A stretch of 37,100 nt of DNA from an uncultured Prevotellaceae bacterium (GTDB lineage: Bacteria; Bacteroidota; Bacteroidia; Bacteroidales; Bacteroidaceae): assembly GCA_937877605.1 (NCBI GenBank), contig CALFJA010000002.1, positions 1 through 37,100 of the forward strand, in the 5' to 3' direction. Positions within the stretch are counted from its first letter, which is position 1, and each line of letters opens with the position of its first letter. Made by a program: the position numbers and the translations under genes. Shown one piece after another: positions 22,737 to 31,553 of the stretch. The notes beneath the pieces were generated by a model. That model ran no database searches. It saw nothing but the letters and a program-made list of their open reading frames with translations, and was not told where the DNA came from.

Positions 22737-25061
22737 TTATTTAACAATAAACTTCTTGCCATTCTTCACATACACACCCTTCGGGAGCTTGCCGTTCACG
22801 GTTCTGCCGCTGAGGTCGTAGGTCGCAGCGTTGTCCTGCCCGGCATTTGCGCTGTTGTCCAGTGCATCGATACCTGTAAGGTCGCCACCGTCAATGCCGA
22901 TTACCTTCTGTCCTGCCTGCAGCGGGGCATTGCTTGCAGTGCTCTTGTCGGCAGCGTCGAGGTAGGCACGGTTGGTTGCAACCGCTCTGCCGGAAGTTAA
23001 CTTGTAGAATTTAGCCTCTGTCGTACCTTCAGGTTTCTGCAGGATATAGAACGGGCCTGTTCCGGAAGGATAGGCATCGGTACCAGCCTTGAGCAGGTTT
23101 CCGCTAACTTCGGTTGTTTCCTCTGTGGTCAGTGCGAGGGAAATGCTACCTGAACCGGTGTATTCCAGGATGAGCGGAGTGCCGGCAGGGAGGTAGCCGG
23201 TGGTCAGACCGGTCATTACTACTTCTTCAGAACTGAACGAAGAAACCTTGTAAACAGCCAGACCGCTGTTGTTGCTGATGGTAGCGCCCAGGTCAACGGG
23301 GTTCTGCAGCACATAGGTGCCCATGCCGGCGGTGTTCTTTTCCACGCTCTCTTCAACGGCCGTAGCCACGGCTAAGAGAGAATAGTCGCTTGTGTCCAGT
23401 GAGAAGGTCACAGTGTAGAAACCTGCAGCATCGATGGTCAGGGTCTGGTTGTATTCTGATTGATACCAGTCCCAGCCGTGGTCACTGCGGCCTTTATATT
23501 CATAGTCGCCTGCAGCGAGATAAAGCAAACCGGTCGTTGCATTGAAAAGGCCTGTGCCCGTACCTGCTTCAGTCAGGTCAAGGTCGGAGTCCCAACCTTC
23601 ACCGCCAAAGAGTTCTGCGGCTCCAATCACGCTGTAGGTGCTAACCTCTTTTTCAAAGGTCACTGATTTGGTGCGCCAGTTCAAGGTTACATTGTATGTT
23701 CCAGTAACATCTACATAGAAATTGCTACCGTTGCTGGTGGTCAATGGTATGTCAGCATGGTGGGCGAAATTGATGTTGTTGTAGTAGGTGGAGTTCGTAT
23801 CGTCCCAACTTGCGCTTCCATACCAATCGTCGGTATAGATTTTAACTTCGTCGCCTTGGGTCAAGGTGGTGCTAAGTGTGTAGATACCATTCCCCTGGTG
23901 AGTCATGCTCAGGCCCGGATCCCAGTTGGCTGTGCCATTGAAGTTACCGCGGAGATAGGCGGTTGGCCATGTGGCATCGCCGTTGCGGACGACTGTCAGG
24001 GTTGCTGTGGTTGCAGAGGTGAATTCAACGCTGATGGTGTAGTTGCCTTCCAGTACCTTAAAGGCATTGGTGCCAGCGGATACATTGTAGTTGCTGCCGG
24101 CAGTTACAACCAAATCGTTGGAATCTGCACCCCAGCGTGAACCGGCAATGCCTTCCCAGTCGCTGTCGCTGCTACCCAGAGCAGAAGTGAAACTGAAGTA
24201 GGCATAATAGTCGTCGTCCTGACCATAGAAATCACCAGTATAGGTATAGGTGTTGCCGCTCAGGGTCATGGTTTCACCGGAATTGGGATGCCAGCCGTTC
24301 AGACCGAGGATGTAGAAGTTGGACGGAGCATAAGAGGCATTTCGGGCAATGTTCAGTGTGCATCCGGTTTCCGTTACATTGCTGATGGTCAGCGTAACAT
24401 CGCCGTTCACAGGGAAGGTCATGTTGTCAGTGCCGAAAGATGTTGTCAGCGTATTGTCGCCTTCCACCAGACCGCTTTTGCCGTAGCAACCGCCATTGAA
24501 AACGCTCCAGGAAGTGTCGAAGGTGTCGCTTTCACCTACGCCAGAGAGTTTGAACAGACCGGCTGTTGCGCCTTCGTAGACGAGCGTGTAGGTGCCGTCG
24601 CCGTTATTGGTGAATGTCTGTGCACTCGATGGAGGCATGTTCCAGCCTCCAAAGGCGGCACCTGTCACGGCAAACTTGCGTGTGGTATCGTCGAAAGGAG
24701 TCACTGTTTTCAATGCAATCTTTGCTTGGTCGGTTGAATAGTTATACTCAATCGTATACTCGCCGGTAGTGGCCACTTTCCACGCTCCACCACTCTGGGT
24801 GCTTTCCCAGTCACCTGAAGGTGCAGCATCGTTAGTCTGAGGTCCACGCTGGCTGTCCCAAGCCTGGCTGTCCTTAAAGAATGCAAAAAACTTGCCTGCG
24901 GTCAGCGTTGCTTCGTAGGTATAGGTGGTGCCATCTTGAGTCATCTGGACACTCTCACTTGGCTCCCAACCGTTGAAGGCGTCGCCCACAAGCCACATGG
25001 CTGCATTGCCGTTAATGGCAAATGCACACAATGTAAATAATAGTGTAAAGATTTTTTTCAT
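22737..25061 (-). CDS. Secreted SusE/SusF-like multi-module glycan-binding protein (774 aa) with T9SS-like tail
   Basis: Start at ATG 25059-25061, giving a good signal peptide (MKKIFTLLFTLCAFAINGNA); an upstream in-frame Met adds 16 residues that spoil it. About five beta-sandwich modules follow: ~22-118 (MWLVGDAFNGWEP), ~129-240, ~248-358 (YILGLNGWHPNSG...IAGSRWGA), ~367-470 (AYLRGNFNGTANWDP...WYG), and ~475-565 (SVIGAAELFGGEGW, X25-like). A Prevotella-type domain (~575-720) and the tail (TYDLSGRTV...LPKGVYVKNGKKFIVK) complete it. Aromatic Trp/Tyr patches and the fold pattern recall the starch-binding repeats of SusE/SusF, so it likely binds alpha-glucan at the surface; the ligand is inferred. 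There is no lipobox Cys. The first ~190 mature residues are encoded by DNA identical to the neighbouring gene. Confidence 0.85.
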   Translation of the reverse strand: MKKIFTLLFTLCAFAINGNAAMWLVGDAFNGWEPSESVQMTQDGTTYTYEATLTAGKFFAFFKDSQAWDSQRGPQTNDAAPSGDWESTQSGGAWKVATTGEYTIEYNYSTDQAKIALKTVTPFDDTTRKFAVTGAAFGGWNMPPSSAQTFTNNGDGTYTLVYEGATAGLFKLSGVGESDTFDTSWSVFNGGCYGKSGLVEGDNTLTTSFGTDNMTFPVNGDVTLTISNVTETGCTLNIARNASYAPSNFYILGLNGWHPNSGETMTLSGNTYTYTGDFYGQDDDYYAYFSFTSALGSSDSDWEGIAGSRWGADSNDLVVTAGSNYNVSAGTNAFKVLEGNYTISVEFTSATTATLTVVRNGDATWPTAYLRGNFNGTANWDPGLSMTHQGNGIYTLSTTLTQGDEVKIYTDDWYGSASWDDTNSTYYNNINFAHHADIPLTTSNGSNFYVDVTGTYNVTLNWRTKSVTFEKEVSTYSVIGAAELFGGEGWDSDLDLTEAGTGTGLFNATTGLLYLAAGDYEYKGRSDHGWDWYQSEYNQTLTIDAAGFYTVTFSLDTSDYSLLAVATAVEESVEKNTAGMGTYVLQNPVDLGATISNNSGLAVYKVSSFSSEEVVMTGLTTGYLPAGTPLILEYTGSGSISLALTTEETTEVSGNLLKAGTDAYPSGTGPFYILQKPEGTTEAKFYKLTSGRAVATNRAYLDAADKSTASNAPLQAGQKVIGIDGGDLTGIDALDNSANAGQDNAATYDLSGRTVNGKLPKGVYVKNGKKFIVK
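24428..25006 (-). repeat. 579-bp perfect direct repeat, copy 1
   Basis: By eye this block is identical, base for base, to 29874-30452 (constant offset 5446). It covers codons ~19-212 of the 774-residue protein. Just outside, the two sequences differ: the flank at 24380-24427 is only roughly 85% similar, and the signal-peptide side is unrelated. Confidence 0.9.
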
Positions 25062-25096
25062 GCCTTTTGAAGTTTTAAGTTGTAAGATAAATAATG

Positions 25097-25217
25097 TTTT
25101 ATACTGCAAAGTTTATTGAATATTTGGTACAAAGTTATGGACTTTTTTCATATTGCAACACTTTTTTATAAAAAAGATGTATTAAATTGTAATATATTGC
25201 CACTTTTATACTGCAAA
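25097..25217 (-). promoter_or_regulatory. Duplicated 14-base element upstream of the 774-aa gene
   Basis: TTTGCAGTATAAAA (minus strand) occurs at 25097-25110 and again at 25204-25217. The copy nearer the gene is preceded by an imperfect -7-like TAaacTTTG and by TTTG at 25130-25133, so this may be the promoter region, partly duplicated. The rest of 25062-25389 shows no gene. Confidence 0.35.
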
Positions 25218-25389
25218 ATGCAAGTTGTTTTGCGTTGGGAAAAGTGAAAAAGTAAGATAACAATATGAGACCATTCTTCGCAGTTCAGGATCTCGGAGTG
25301 GTCTGCGCTTTATCGTGTATTTGCCCTGTCCGGGATTGGCAGGGAAGACATCCCTCCTTTGTTCCGATGCATCCCAACGCGCGGAGAAA

Positions 25390-25430
25390 TAAAAAAAGGT
25401 ACGTACATGCGTGCGCATGTGCGTACCTTA
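25390..25430 (-). terminator. Intrinsic terminator of the 1678-aa gene
   Basis: A very long dyad, 25396-25411 with 25414-25429 (16 positions, one G-U type mismatch), is followed by seven T on the minus strand. It lies 41 bases past the stop codon. Confidence 0.88.
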
Positions 25431-25470
25431 AATATAATCAGTGTGCGTAGGGACGATGTCCCCACGGTGT

Positions 25471-28400
25471 TTACTTCACTACGAACTTGCGTCCGTTCTG
25501 AACATAGATTCCCTTCGGCAACTTGTCGCCCTGAACGCGTACACCACTGAGGGTGTAAATAGCGCCGTTGTTCTGGATTTCGTCGGCGTTGATACCGGTG
25601 ATGCCTGTGAGAGCGTCGTCAAGGCTGAAGCCCATCACGCCGGCAGGAACGCTTGCGTTAGGAACGCGCAGGTAGGCCTTGTGGCCGATGTTGTCGACAG
25701 AAGAGCCGTCGGCATTGAAGTAGTAGAAGCCAACCTTTCCGGTTCCGTCCTTGCGGCAGAGGTAGAAGAAGGTGTAACCACTCTCAACGATTCCGTTTTC
25801 GTCCCAAATTGTTCCTACAAGCAGGTTGTCGGCATCGGCTGCCTCGGCATCGGCGGAATTGATAATGTTCAGTTCTACCGTGCCACCACCAGCCTTGTAG
25901 AGTACGAGAGCCTGTCCGGCAGGATTCATCGTAACGTTCTTTGAAACAACCATGTGGCCGTCTTGAACCTTATAGGTTGAGGCTGTCACGTCAGCAGGAA
26001 TCTGGAAGGCTATGTTTTCGTAGTAAATGGTAGCATATTCTGCTTCGCTGATGGTTACGCTGATGGATGTTATCGGGGTCAGGGTAGCCTCGAGCGTATG
26101 CGACTCGATATTGAGTGAGAAGGTTATGTCGTACAGTCCGTCGGCTGGAACATTAAGGGTCTCATTGCCAGTCATTGGCAGGTCGTACCAGCCCCAGTCT
26201 TGATCTGCGCGTACCTTGTAGTCATAGTTGCCTGCTGCGATGTCTACAGCCGTCAGAGTTGCTTCATAAACGTTTGGATTAGTATCGGCCTGTGTCATTA
26301 CAACATCGTCAGCCCAGTTGCTTCCGAAGATGGCCTCGTCGCCAAGAACACCGTAGTTCTCAATCACACGCGAACCGTTCAGCTTCTTAGTCGCATAGTC
26401 AACAGTGAGCGTCCAGGTGCCTCCAACGCCAACATAGAAGTTGTTGCTTCCATCGCTTGTTGTGAGCTGGATGTCTGTGTGAGCACTTCCGTTAATCCAG
26501 AAGAGTGACTCGTCGCCAGTGTTGTAGCCATACCAAACGTCGCCGTCGGTAGCATCAACAACCTTAAACTCGTCGCCCTTGCTCATGTTGAGCGTGATGC
26601 TGTAGGTTCCGTCGCCGTTGTCGGTGAAGGCATCTGTGTTGCCCCATTCGTTGAACGAACCGCGCAGCTGCAGCGTCTTGCCTGTGTCAGGTGTAGAGAA
26701 GTCGCCGCTCACGGTCATTGTCTTGTTGTTGAAGTCAACAACGAAGGTGTATGTACCGGCAGCAATGCTGAAGTTGTTTTCATAACCGGTAGCGATGGTC
26801 ACATTCTCATGGTTGCTTGCATCGATGGCAGCAGTGCCGTTATGTCCGTACCAAGTGTTGGTCGAAACGTCAACAACCTGGAACAGTGCGTCGTTAGCAA
26901 AGGTATAGTCAGCCAAGGTGAAGGTTCCGTCGCCATTGTCTGTCATCTGAACGCCACCATCTGCCCATGTAGGATCGGTGAAGTCGCCCTTCAAATACAA
27001 GTCATTGGCAGGTGCATCTTCTGTTCCTGTGTAGGTAAAGGTTGGATCTGTACCTGAGAAGTCAACCGTAAAGGTGTATGTACCACCAATTGTGAGGTGA
27101 TATGTGCATGCACCCTTTGCCATCGTGTAGGTCGTTTCCATAGCAATGTCCTCTTGATTTGAGGCATCGTTGCTTCCATAACGGTAGTTGGCGTTGAGGT
27201 TTGCCCACTGAGCATCGCTGTCGGCACCTTCTCCGTCGGCAGTAATAAGGCAGAAATATCCTGCTTCAACTCTTCCGCTGTAGGTGAATACATCGCCGTC
27301 CTTGGTCAGTTCTACTGCTTTTCCGTTTGCAATGGCTTGAGGATCCCAACCATTAAACTGATCACCCATGAAGTAAAGGTGTTCAGGTGTGGTGCTTGGA
27401 GTAGTCGGCCATTCGCCCACGAGCAGGATGGTGGTGTTCTCCGTGTCGAGCACGAAGGTCCAGGTGCTGGCTGCACTGATTTGGAAGTTCTTTCCGTCGG
27501 TGCTGGTCATGGTTAAGGCACTTGCGCTGTTTGCTTCTGTGAGTACAAACGGGTCGTCTGCGCTCTCAGCACCATACCAAGTGGCTGTTTCGCCTGTTGT
27601 AGACGGGTTGGTCTCCACGCCAATCACCTTGAATTCTGCATCAGCAGCGAGTGCCTGGTCGGCTACAACGAGTTTACCGGCATAGTCGCCAGTTCCTTCG
27701 GTGAAGGCAATCTTGCCGTCAGCCCAGGTCGGGTCGGTAAACGAGCCTGCCAGATAGTAGGCTGTGGTGTGCTCCGGCCATGTGCCATTTACGGAAAGTT
27801 TGGCCTGGTCAAGGTCCACAACGAAGGTCCAGGTGCCTGCCACATTGAAGTAGAAGTCTCTGCCTGCATTGGTGCTGTTCATTTCAATCTCCTGGTTTGC
27901 CTCGTCAGTAATCCAGTAGTAGGAGCCTTCTTCGGCAGTACCGCCGTACCAGACATTGTTGGTCTTATCGTAAATCTTGAAGTTGGTTTCGGAAGGAACG
28001 GCCACATCTTCGAGCGAGTACATGCCGATGCCGTCGTCCCAGGTAAATTTGTAAGTGTCGGAAGTTGTCCATTCGTCACCCTCCTTGCTGAGGTCGCTCA
28101 TGAGATAGAGTTCCGGTTTCGGGGCTTCTTCGGTGTGTACCCACATGGCGATGTCCGGACCTTCTTCTTTCCAGCTAAGTTCAATGCGATAGGTTCCCGG
28201 AGCGATTGCGAATGAATAGGATCCTGCTTTCGACTCGTATGGATCGGTGTTGTCGGCCGTGATTGCCTCGTTGTCGCTGTTGGCTCCGTAGCGGCTGCCG
28301 GCAATCTCGTCCCAGCCAGTATCGCCGCTGGTCGAAGCCAGTGCGCTGGTGAAACTGAAGTAGGTCTTGCCGTCGCCAGCATCGGGGAAGGTGCCAGTGA

Positions 28401-30507
28401 ATTCATATTTATATTTTCCTTCGGAAATCTCCGAACGGGTCATCTCTGCGGCTCCGCTGGTGGGATCCCATCCCTGCACATTGCCGAGGATGTAGAGATG
28501 CTCGGGAGCGTTGACGATTACTTCTGCGGGTGAGCCGCCGATAGTAACGGTCATGGCTGTCAGGTCAACGGTGAAGGTCCAGTCGCCTGCCGGCAAAGTG
28601 AGGTTCTCTCCTGGAGTAGCCAACTCGGCAGTGAGGTGGGTTTCGTCGAACTCGAAGGTTGCGTCGGCCTGTCCGTACCATGTTCCGTTGTGGTCTTGGA
28701 ACTTGAACTCGCTTTCTGCTGTAAAGGTCTGTTCAACATACCACTTTCCGTCGGCATTCTTTGTCATGGTCAAGTCGCCCCATTCGTTGAAGTCGCCTTT
28801 CAGATTGAGGGCCTCGTCTACTGCTGGCCATTCGCCTGTTACAGAGAATGTTTGAGTGCTGGGGTCAAGTGTAAAGGTCCAAGTTCCAGCCACAATGCTG
28901 AAGTTGTTGTATGAACCGGCTTGGTAAGCGATGTCTGTGCTATTGCTTTCGGTAATGGCTTCTGAGCCGTTATCTACATTACCGCCAAGATATTCACCGT
29001 CAACAACAAACTGGAATGTCTGTGCAGCGTCGAAAGTCTTGGTGATTGTGTATTTTTCTGTAGCATCTTTCGTGAGCAGGTCGGTGGTCGCATCCCATGA
29101 GTTGAACTCGCCAACGATGGCAATTACAGGGTCTACTGCTGGCCATGTGCCGGCAACAGAGAAGGTTGCGTTGTCGAGGTCGAATGTGAATGTCCATTCA
29201 CCTGCGGGCAACTTGAAGTTCTGTGCACCGCCGTCGGTAGAGGTGGCGATATTGTCTTTTGTTGCTTCTGTAATGGTCTGAACAGCGCTTTCTGTTGTTC
29301 CGTACCAAGTCGACCCTTCTGAGAACTTGAATTCAGTTTCATTGTCAAAGGTCTTCGTCAGTGTGTAGACATTGCCGGTTCCCTTTGTCATCTGCTCGCC
29401 TGTACCCCAATCGTCAAAGCCTCCACGGAGATAAACCACAGGATCCACAGGTGTAGTTGACCAACCTGTTATAGAAAGTTTCCCTGCGTCACTGATGGTA
29501 AAGGTGAGGTCGCCGCTTCCGTTGGTTATTTCAAAGTTCTTTCCAGTGTCAGACAAGTCGATGTCGGTGCACCAGTCTGGATGAACGCCATAGGTCTCAT
29601 CGGTACTTTCACCACCGTACCAATTGTCATATTCATCAACAAACTTGAATGTGTTGCCAGTAGTCAGGCCGTTCACCGTAATTGAGAACGAGCCGTCTGC
29701 ATTTTCAGTAAGGGCCTGCTTGTTTGTTGCCCAATCAGTAAAGTCTCCGGCAATATACCATGCTTTGTCAGGAATCACTACAGTGTTGACTGCAATGTTG
29801 AGTTTGCAGGATGTTTCCGTAACATTGCTAATGGTAAGCGTCACATTTCCACTTACAGGGAAGGTCATGTTGCCAGTGCCGAAAGATGTTGTCAGCGTAT
29901 TGTCGCCTTCCACCAGACCGCTTTTGCCGTAGCAACCGCCATTGAAAACGCTCCAGGAAGTGTCGAAGGTGTCGCTTTCACCTACGCCAGAGAGTTTGAA
30001 CAGACCGGCTGTTGCGCCTTCGTAGACGAGCGTGTAGGTGCCGTCGCCGTTATTGGTGAATGTCTGTGCACTCGATGGAGGCATGTTCCAGCCTCCAAAG
30101 GCGGCACCTGTCACGGCAAACTTGCGTGTGGTATCGTCGAAAGGAGTCACTGTTTTCAATGCAATCTTTGCTTGGTCGGTTGAATAGTTATACTCAATCG
30201 TATACTCGCCGGTAGTGGCCACTTTCCACGCTCCACCACTCTGGGTGCTTTCCCAGTCACCTGAAGGTGCAGCATCGTTAGTCTGAGGTCCACGCTGGCT
30301 GTCCCAAGCCTGGCTGTCCTTAAAGAATGCAAAAAACTTGCCTGCGGTCAGCGTTGCTTCGTAGGTATAGGTGGTGCCATCTTGAGTCATCTGGACACTC
30401 TCACTTGGCTCCCAACCGTTGAAGGCGTCGCCCACAAGCCACATGGCTGCATCTGCATGGACAAAACCTACTAACATTAGGATGAATAAAGTTAATAGCT
30501 TTTTCAT
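25471..30507 (-). CDS. Giant secreted protein with ~13 tandem SusE/F-like (WYG) modules and T9SS-like tail
   Basis: This 1678-residue protein has a signal peptide 1-21 (MKKLLTLFILMLVGFVHADA). Modules, about 95-130 residues each, lie at ~22-118, 129-240, 247-350, 355-455, 459-561, 564-660, 667-797, 798-910, 914-1033, 1040-1163, 1167-1261, 1267-1380 and 1383-1478. A different domain (~1480-1632) and the tail (IYTLSGVRVQ...LPKGIYVQNGRKFVVK) follow. The recurring pattern is Y(L/I).GdFt.W....m...g.g.y.....F....eFk......WYG, then AGtwTFtvD....t.sv.G.wp. The triplet WYG occurs at residues 296, 401, 610, 853, 977, 1219 and 1325. These resemble SusE/SusF and CBM-like starch-binding repeats. There is no catalytic motif and no lipobox. 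A surface-displayed polysaccharide binder is the best reading; the ligand is not proven. Confidence 0.85.
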   Translation of the reverse strand: MKKLLTLFILMLVGFVHADAAMWLVGDAFNGWEPSESVQMTQDGTTYTYEATLTAGKFFAFFKDSQAWDSQRGPQTNDAAPSGDWESTQSGGAWKVATTGEYTIEYNYSTDQAKIALKTVTPFDDTTRKFAVTGAAFGGWNMPPSSAQTFTNNGDGTYTLVYEGATAGLFKLSGVGESDTFDTSWSVFNGGCYGKSGLVEGDNTLTTSFGTGNMTFPVSGNVTLTISNVTETSCKLNIAVNTVVIPDKAWYIAGDFTDWATNKQALTENADGSFSITVNGLTTGNTFKFVDEYDNWYGGESTDETYGVHPDWCTDIDLSDTGKNFEITNGSGDLTFTISDAGKLSITGWSTTPVDPVVYLRGGFDDWGTGEQMTKGTGNVYTLTKTFDNETEFKFSEGSTWYGTTESAVQTITEATKDNIATSTDGGAQNFKLPAGEWTFTFDLDNATFSVAGTWPAVDPVIAIVGEFNSWDATTDLLTKDATEKYTITKTFDAAQTFQFVVDGEYLGGNVDNGSEAITESNSTDIAYQAGSYNNFSIVAGTWTFTLDPSTQTFSVTGEWPAVDEALNLKGDFNEWGDLTMTKNADGKWYVEQTFTAESEFKFQDHNGTWYGQADATFEFDETHLTAELATPGENLTLPAGDWTFTVDLTAMTVTIGGSPAEVIVNAPEHLYILGNVQGWDPTSGAAEMTRSEISEGKYKYEFTGTFPDAGDGKTYFSFTSALASTSGDTGWDEIAGSRYGANSDNEAITADNTDPYESKAGSYSFAIAPGTYRIELSWKEEGPDIAMWVHTEEAPKPELYLMSDLSKEGDEWTTSDTYKFTWDDGIGMYSLEDVAVPSETNFKIYDKTNNVWYGGTAEEGSYYWITDEANQEIEMNSTNAGRDFYFNVAGTWTFVVDLDQAKLSVNGTWPEHTTAYYLAGSFTDPTWADGKIAFTEGTGDYAGKLVVADQALAADAEFKVIGVETNPSTTGETATWYGAESADDPFVLTEANSASALTMTSTDGKNFQISAASTWTFVLDTENTTILLVGEWPTTPSTTPEHLYFMGDQFNGWDPQAIANGKAVELTKDGDVFTYSGRVEAGYFCLITADGEGADSDAQWANLNANYRYGSNDASNQEDIAMETTYTMAKGACTYHLTIGGTYTFTVDFSGTDPTFTYTGTEDAPANDLYLKGDFTDPTWADGGVQMTDNGDGTFTLADYTFANDALFQVVDVSTNTWYGHNGTAAIDASNHENVTIATGYENNFSIAAGTYTFVVDFNNKTMTVSGDFSTPDTGKTLQLRGSFNEWGNTDAFTDNGDGTYSITLNMSKGDEFKVVDATDGDVWYGYNTGDESLFWINGSAHTDIQLTTSDGSNNFYVGVGGTWTLTVDYATKKLNGSRVIENYGVLGDEAIFGSNWADDVVMTQADTNPNVYEATLTAVDIAAGNYDYKVRADQDWGWYDLPMTGNETLNVPADGLYDITFSLNIESHTLEATLTPITSISVTISEAEYATIYYENIAFQIPADVTASTYKVQDGHMVVSKNVTMNPAGQALVLYKAGGGTVELNIINSADAEAADADNLLVGTIWDENGIVESGYTFFYLCRKDGTGKVGFYYFNADGSSVDNIGHKAYLRVPNASVPAGVMGFSLDDALTGITGINADEIQNNGAIYTLSGVRVQGDKLPKGIYVQNGRKFVVK
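29874..30452 (-). repeat. 579-bp perfect direct repeat, copy 2
   Basis: Identical to 24428-25006. It encodes residues ~19-211 of the 1678-residue protein, beginning near the end of the signal peptide and ending inside module 2. Silent sites are unchanged too, indicating a very recent copy or conversion. Confidence 0.9.
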
Positions 30508-30573
30508 TGTGTTGTTGTTAAAAGTTAAAAATATAAGGTTTTAGGTTCTCGTTAGTATAGTTATACTGATTTG

Positions 30574-30581
30574 CAAATTTA
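30574..30581 (-). promoter_or_regulatory. -7 box upstream of the 1678-aa gene
   Basis: TAaaTTTG on the minus strand lies 67 bases upstream of the ATG, implying a ~60-base leader. No clear -33 TTTG is seen at 19-21 bases. Confidence 0.45.
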
Positions 30582-30589
30582 AAGTTTTT

Positions 30590-31499
30590 CCTCTTTTCTT
30601 TTTGTAAAAAAAGAAGTTTTTTTTACGATGTTGATGATTTTTAACATTCTGCCGGAACGAAAGAATGGTGTGTTTTTTTCGATGGGGGTGGCTGTCATGC
30701 GGCCGTGCAGGGCCTCAAAGAGGTCCAATATCCGTAACTGCTGGTCGGAACGCAGTGGAGGCCTGCAGAAGAAGTGCTGCCGTGTATCTTCCTTCTTCTC
30801 CCTCCCCACGCCGCGCTGTGGGGAGGGAGTGCCGTGCGTGGTCTTTGGTATTCCTGCAGGCACCTGCTTTGCAAGCACCCACAGTTATTCATATTTGCCC
30901 CCGTTGGGGGCAGGCCGCACCGGCAGAGGGAGGTGTCGTACCAGTATGCAGGGCCTCGGAGAGGTTCCATTTCGCTGTTTCACGAAAATTGCACACTGCC
31001 GTTTTACTGCCTCCAGAATCGATTTTTTTTTGAAAAAATAAATTCCTGCCGCAAATAATACGAAATTTCGAATGTTTTTGTAACCTACTGTTGTACAGTC
31101 GATTAGCTGGTTTTAAAATTCGTTTCCGACTCAACCGAATGACAACTGAGGTGCTTTCGGCCTCCAACTTCTTAGGTCTTACCCTCCGATAGCACAGGTT
31201 TCAGTCTCCATGAACGCAGTTTTCGCTGTGCAAAAGAGCCCTGGTCGGAAGGGGGATGGTCGCATCTTTCCCTTTGAAAATCGTTCTTTTATCTCAAAGA
31301 GTCACTATTTAACATTTCTTTTGCCCATTGCACACAGGGTTTAGTTTTAGGTTTAGTTTTTCAGTAGTCTTGCCGGCATTTGCTATGCAGGCAACTACCG
31401 TTTGTCCGGTGCGCCAGCACCATTTCAAGAGCACCTTGCTGAGAGAGGCTTTTTTTCGATGAAATGGGCAAAAATTGCAGTTTACCAACTTTTATGTAC
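30590..31499. other. Long intergenic region without protein genes
   Basis: About 900 bases between the 1678-aa gene promoter and the galactanase terminator. ORFs present lack start signals and family likeness. It contains a repeated word GCAGGGCCTCrrAGAGGTyC at 30707-30726 and ~30948-30968 (a related GGCCTCGAAGAGGA at 22236-22249), and a 27-base repeat at 31457-31483. No tRNA, CRISPR or transposase remnant was recognised. Confidence 0.5.
31457..31483. repeat. 27-base intergenic repeat beyond a terminator, copy 1
   Basis: It begins CGATGAAATGGGC and ends TTGCAGTTT, and matches 35924-35950 except for the five central bases. Both copies sit just beyond the terminator of a minus-strand T9SS-tailed gene (17 and 24 bases away). 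Confidence 0.55.
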
Positions 31500-31527
31500 A
31501 AAAAACGCCTTCCTGTGAGGGAAGGCG
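31500..31527 (-). terminator. Intrinsic terminator of the galactanase pair
   Basis: An eight-base stem CGCCTTCC/GGAAGGCG (31506-31513, 31520-31527) is followed by a T-run on the minus strand, 26 bases past the stop. Confidence 0.88.
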
Positions 31528-31553
31528 CTTGCTATGTGGGTGTATTGCTGTTT

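Noticed and set aside
25390..25430. The long ACGTACATGCG dyad as a mobile-element end
   Set aside because: Position just after a stop codon and a T7 run on the minus strand are fully explained by an intrinsic terminator.
30590..31460. Small ORFs in the long intergenic region as genes
   Set aside because: They overlap in several frames, have no ribosome-binding sites and low-complexity or frame-shadow composition.
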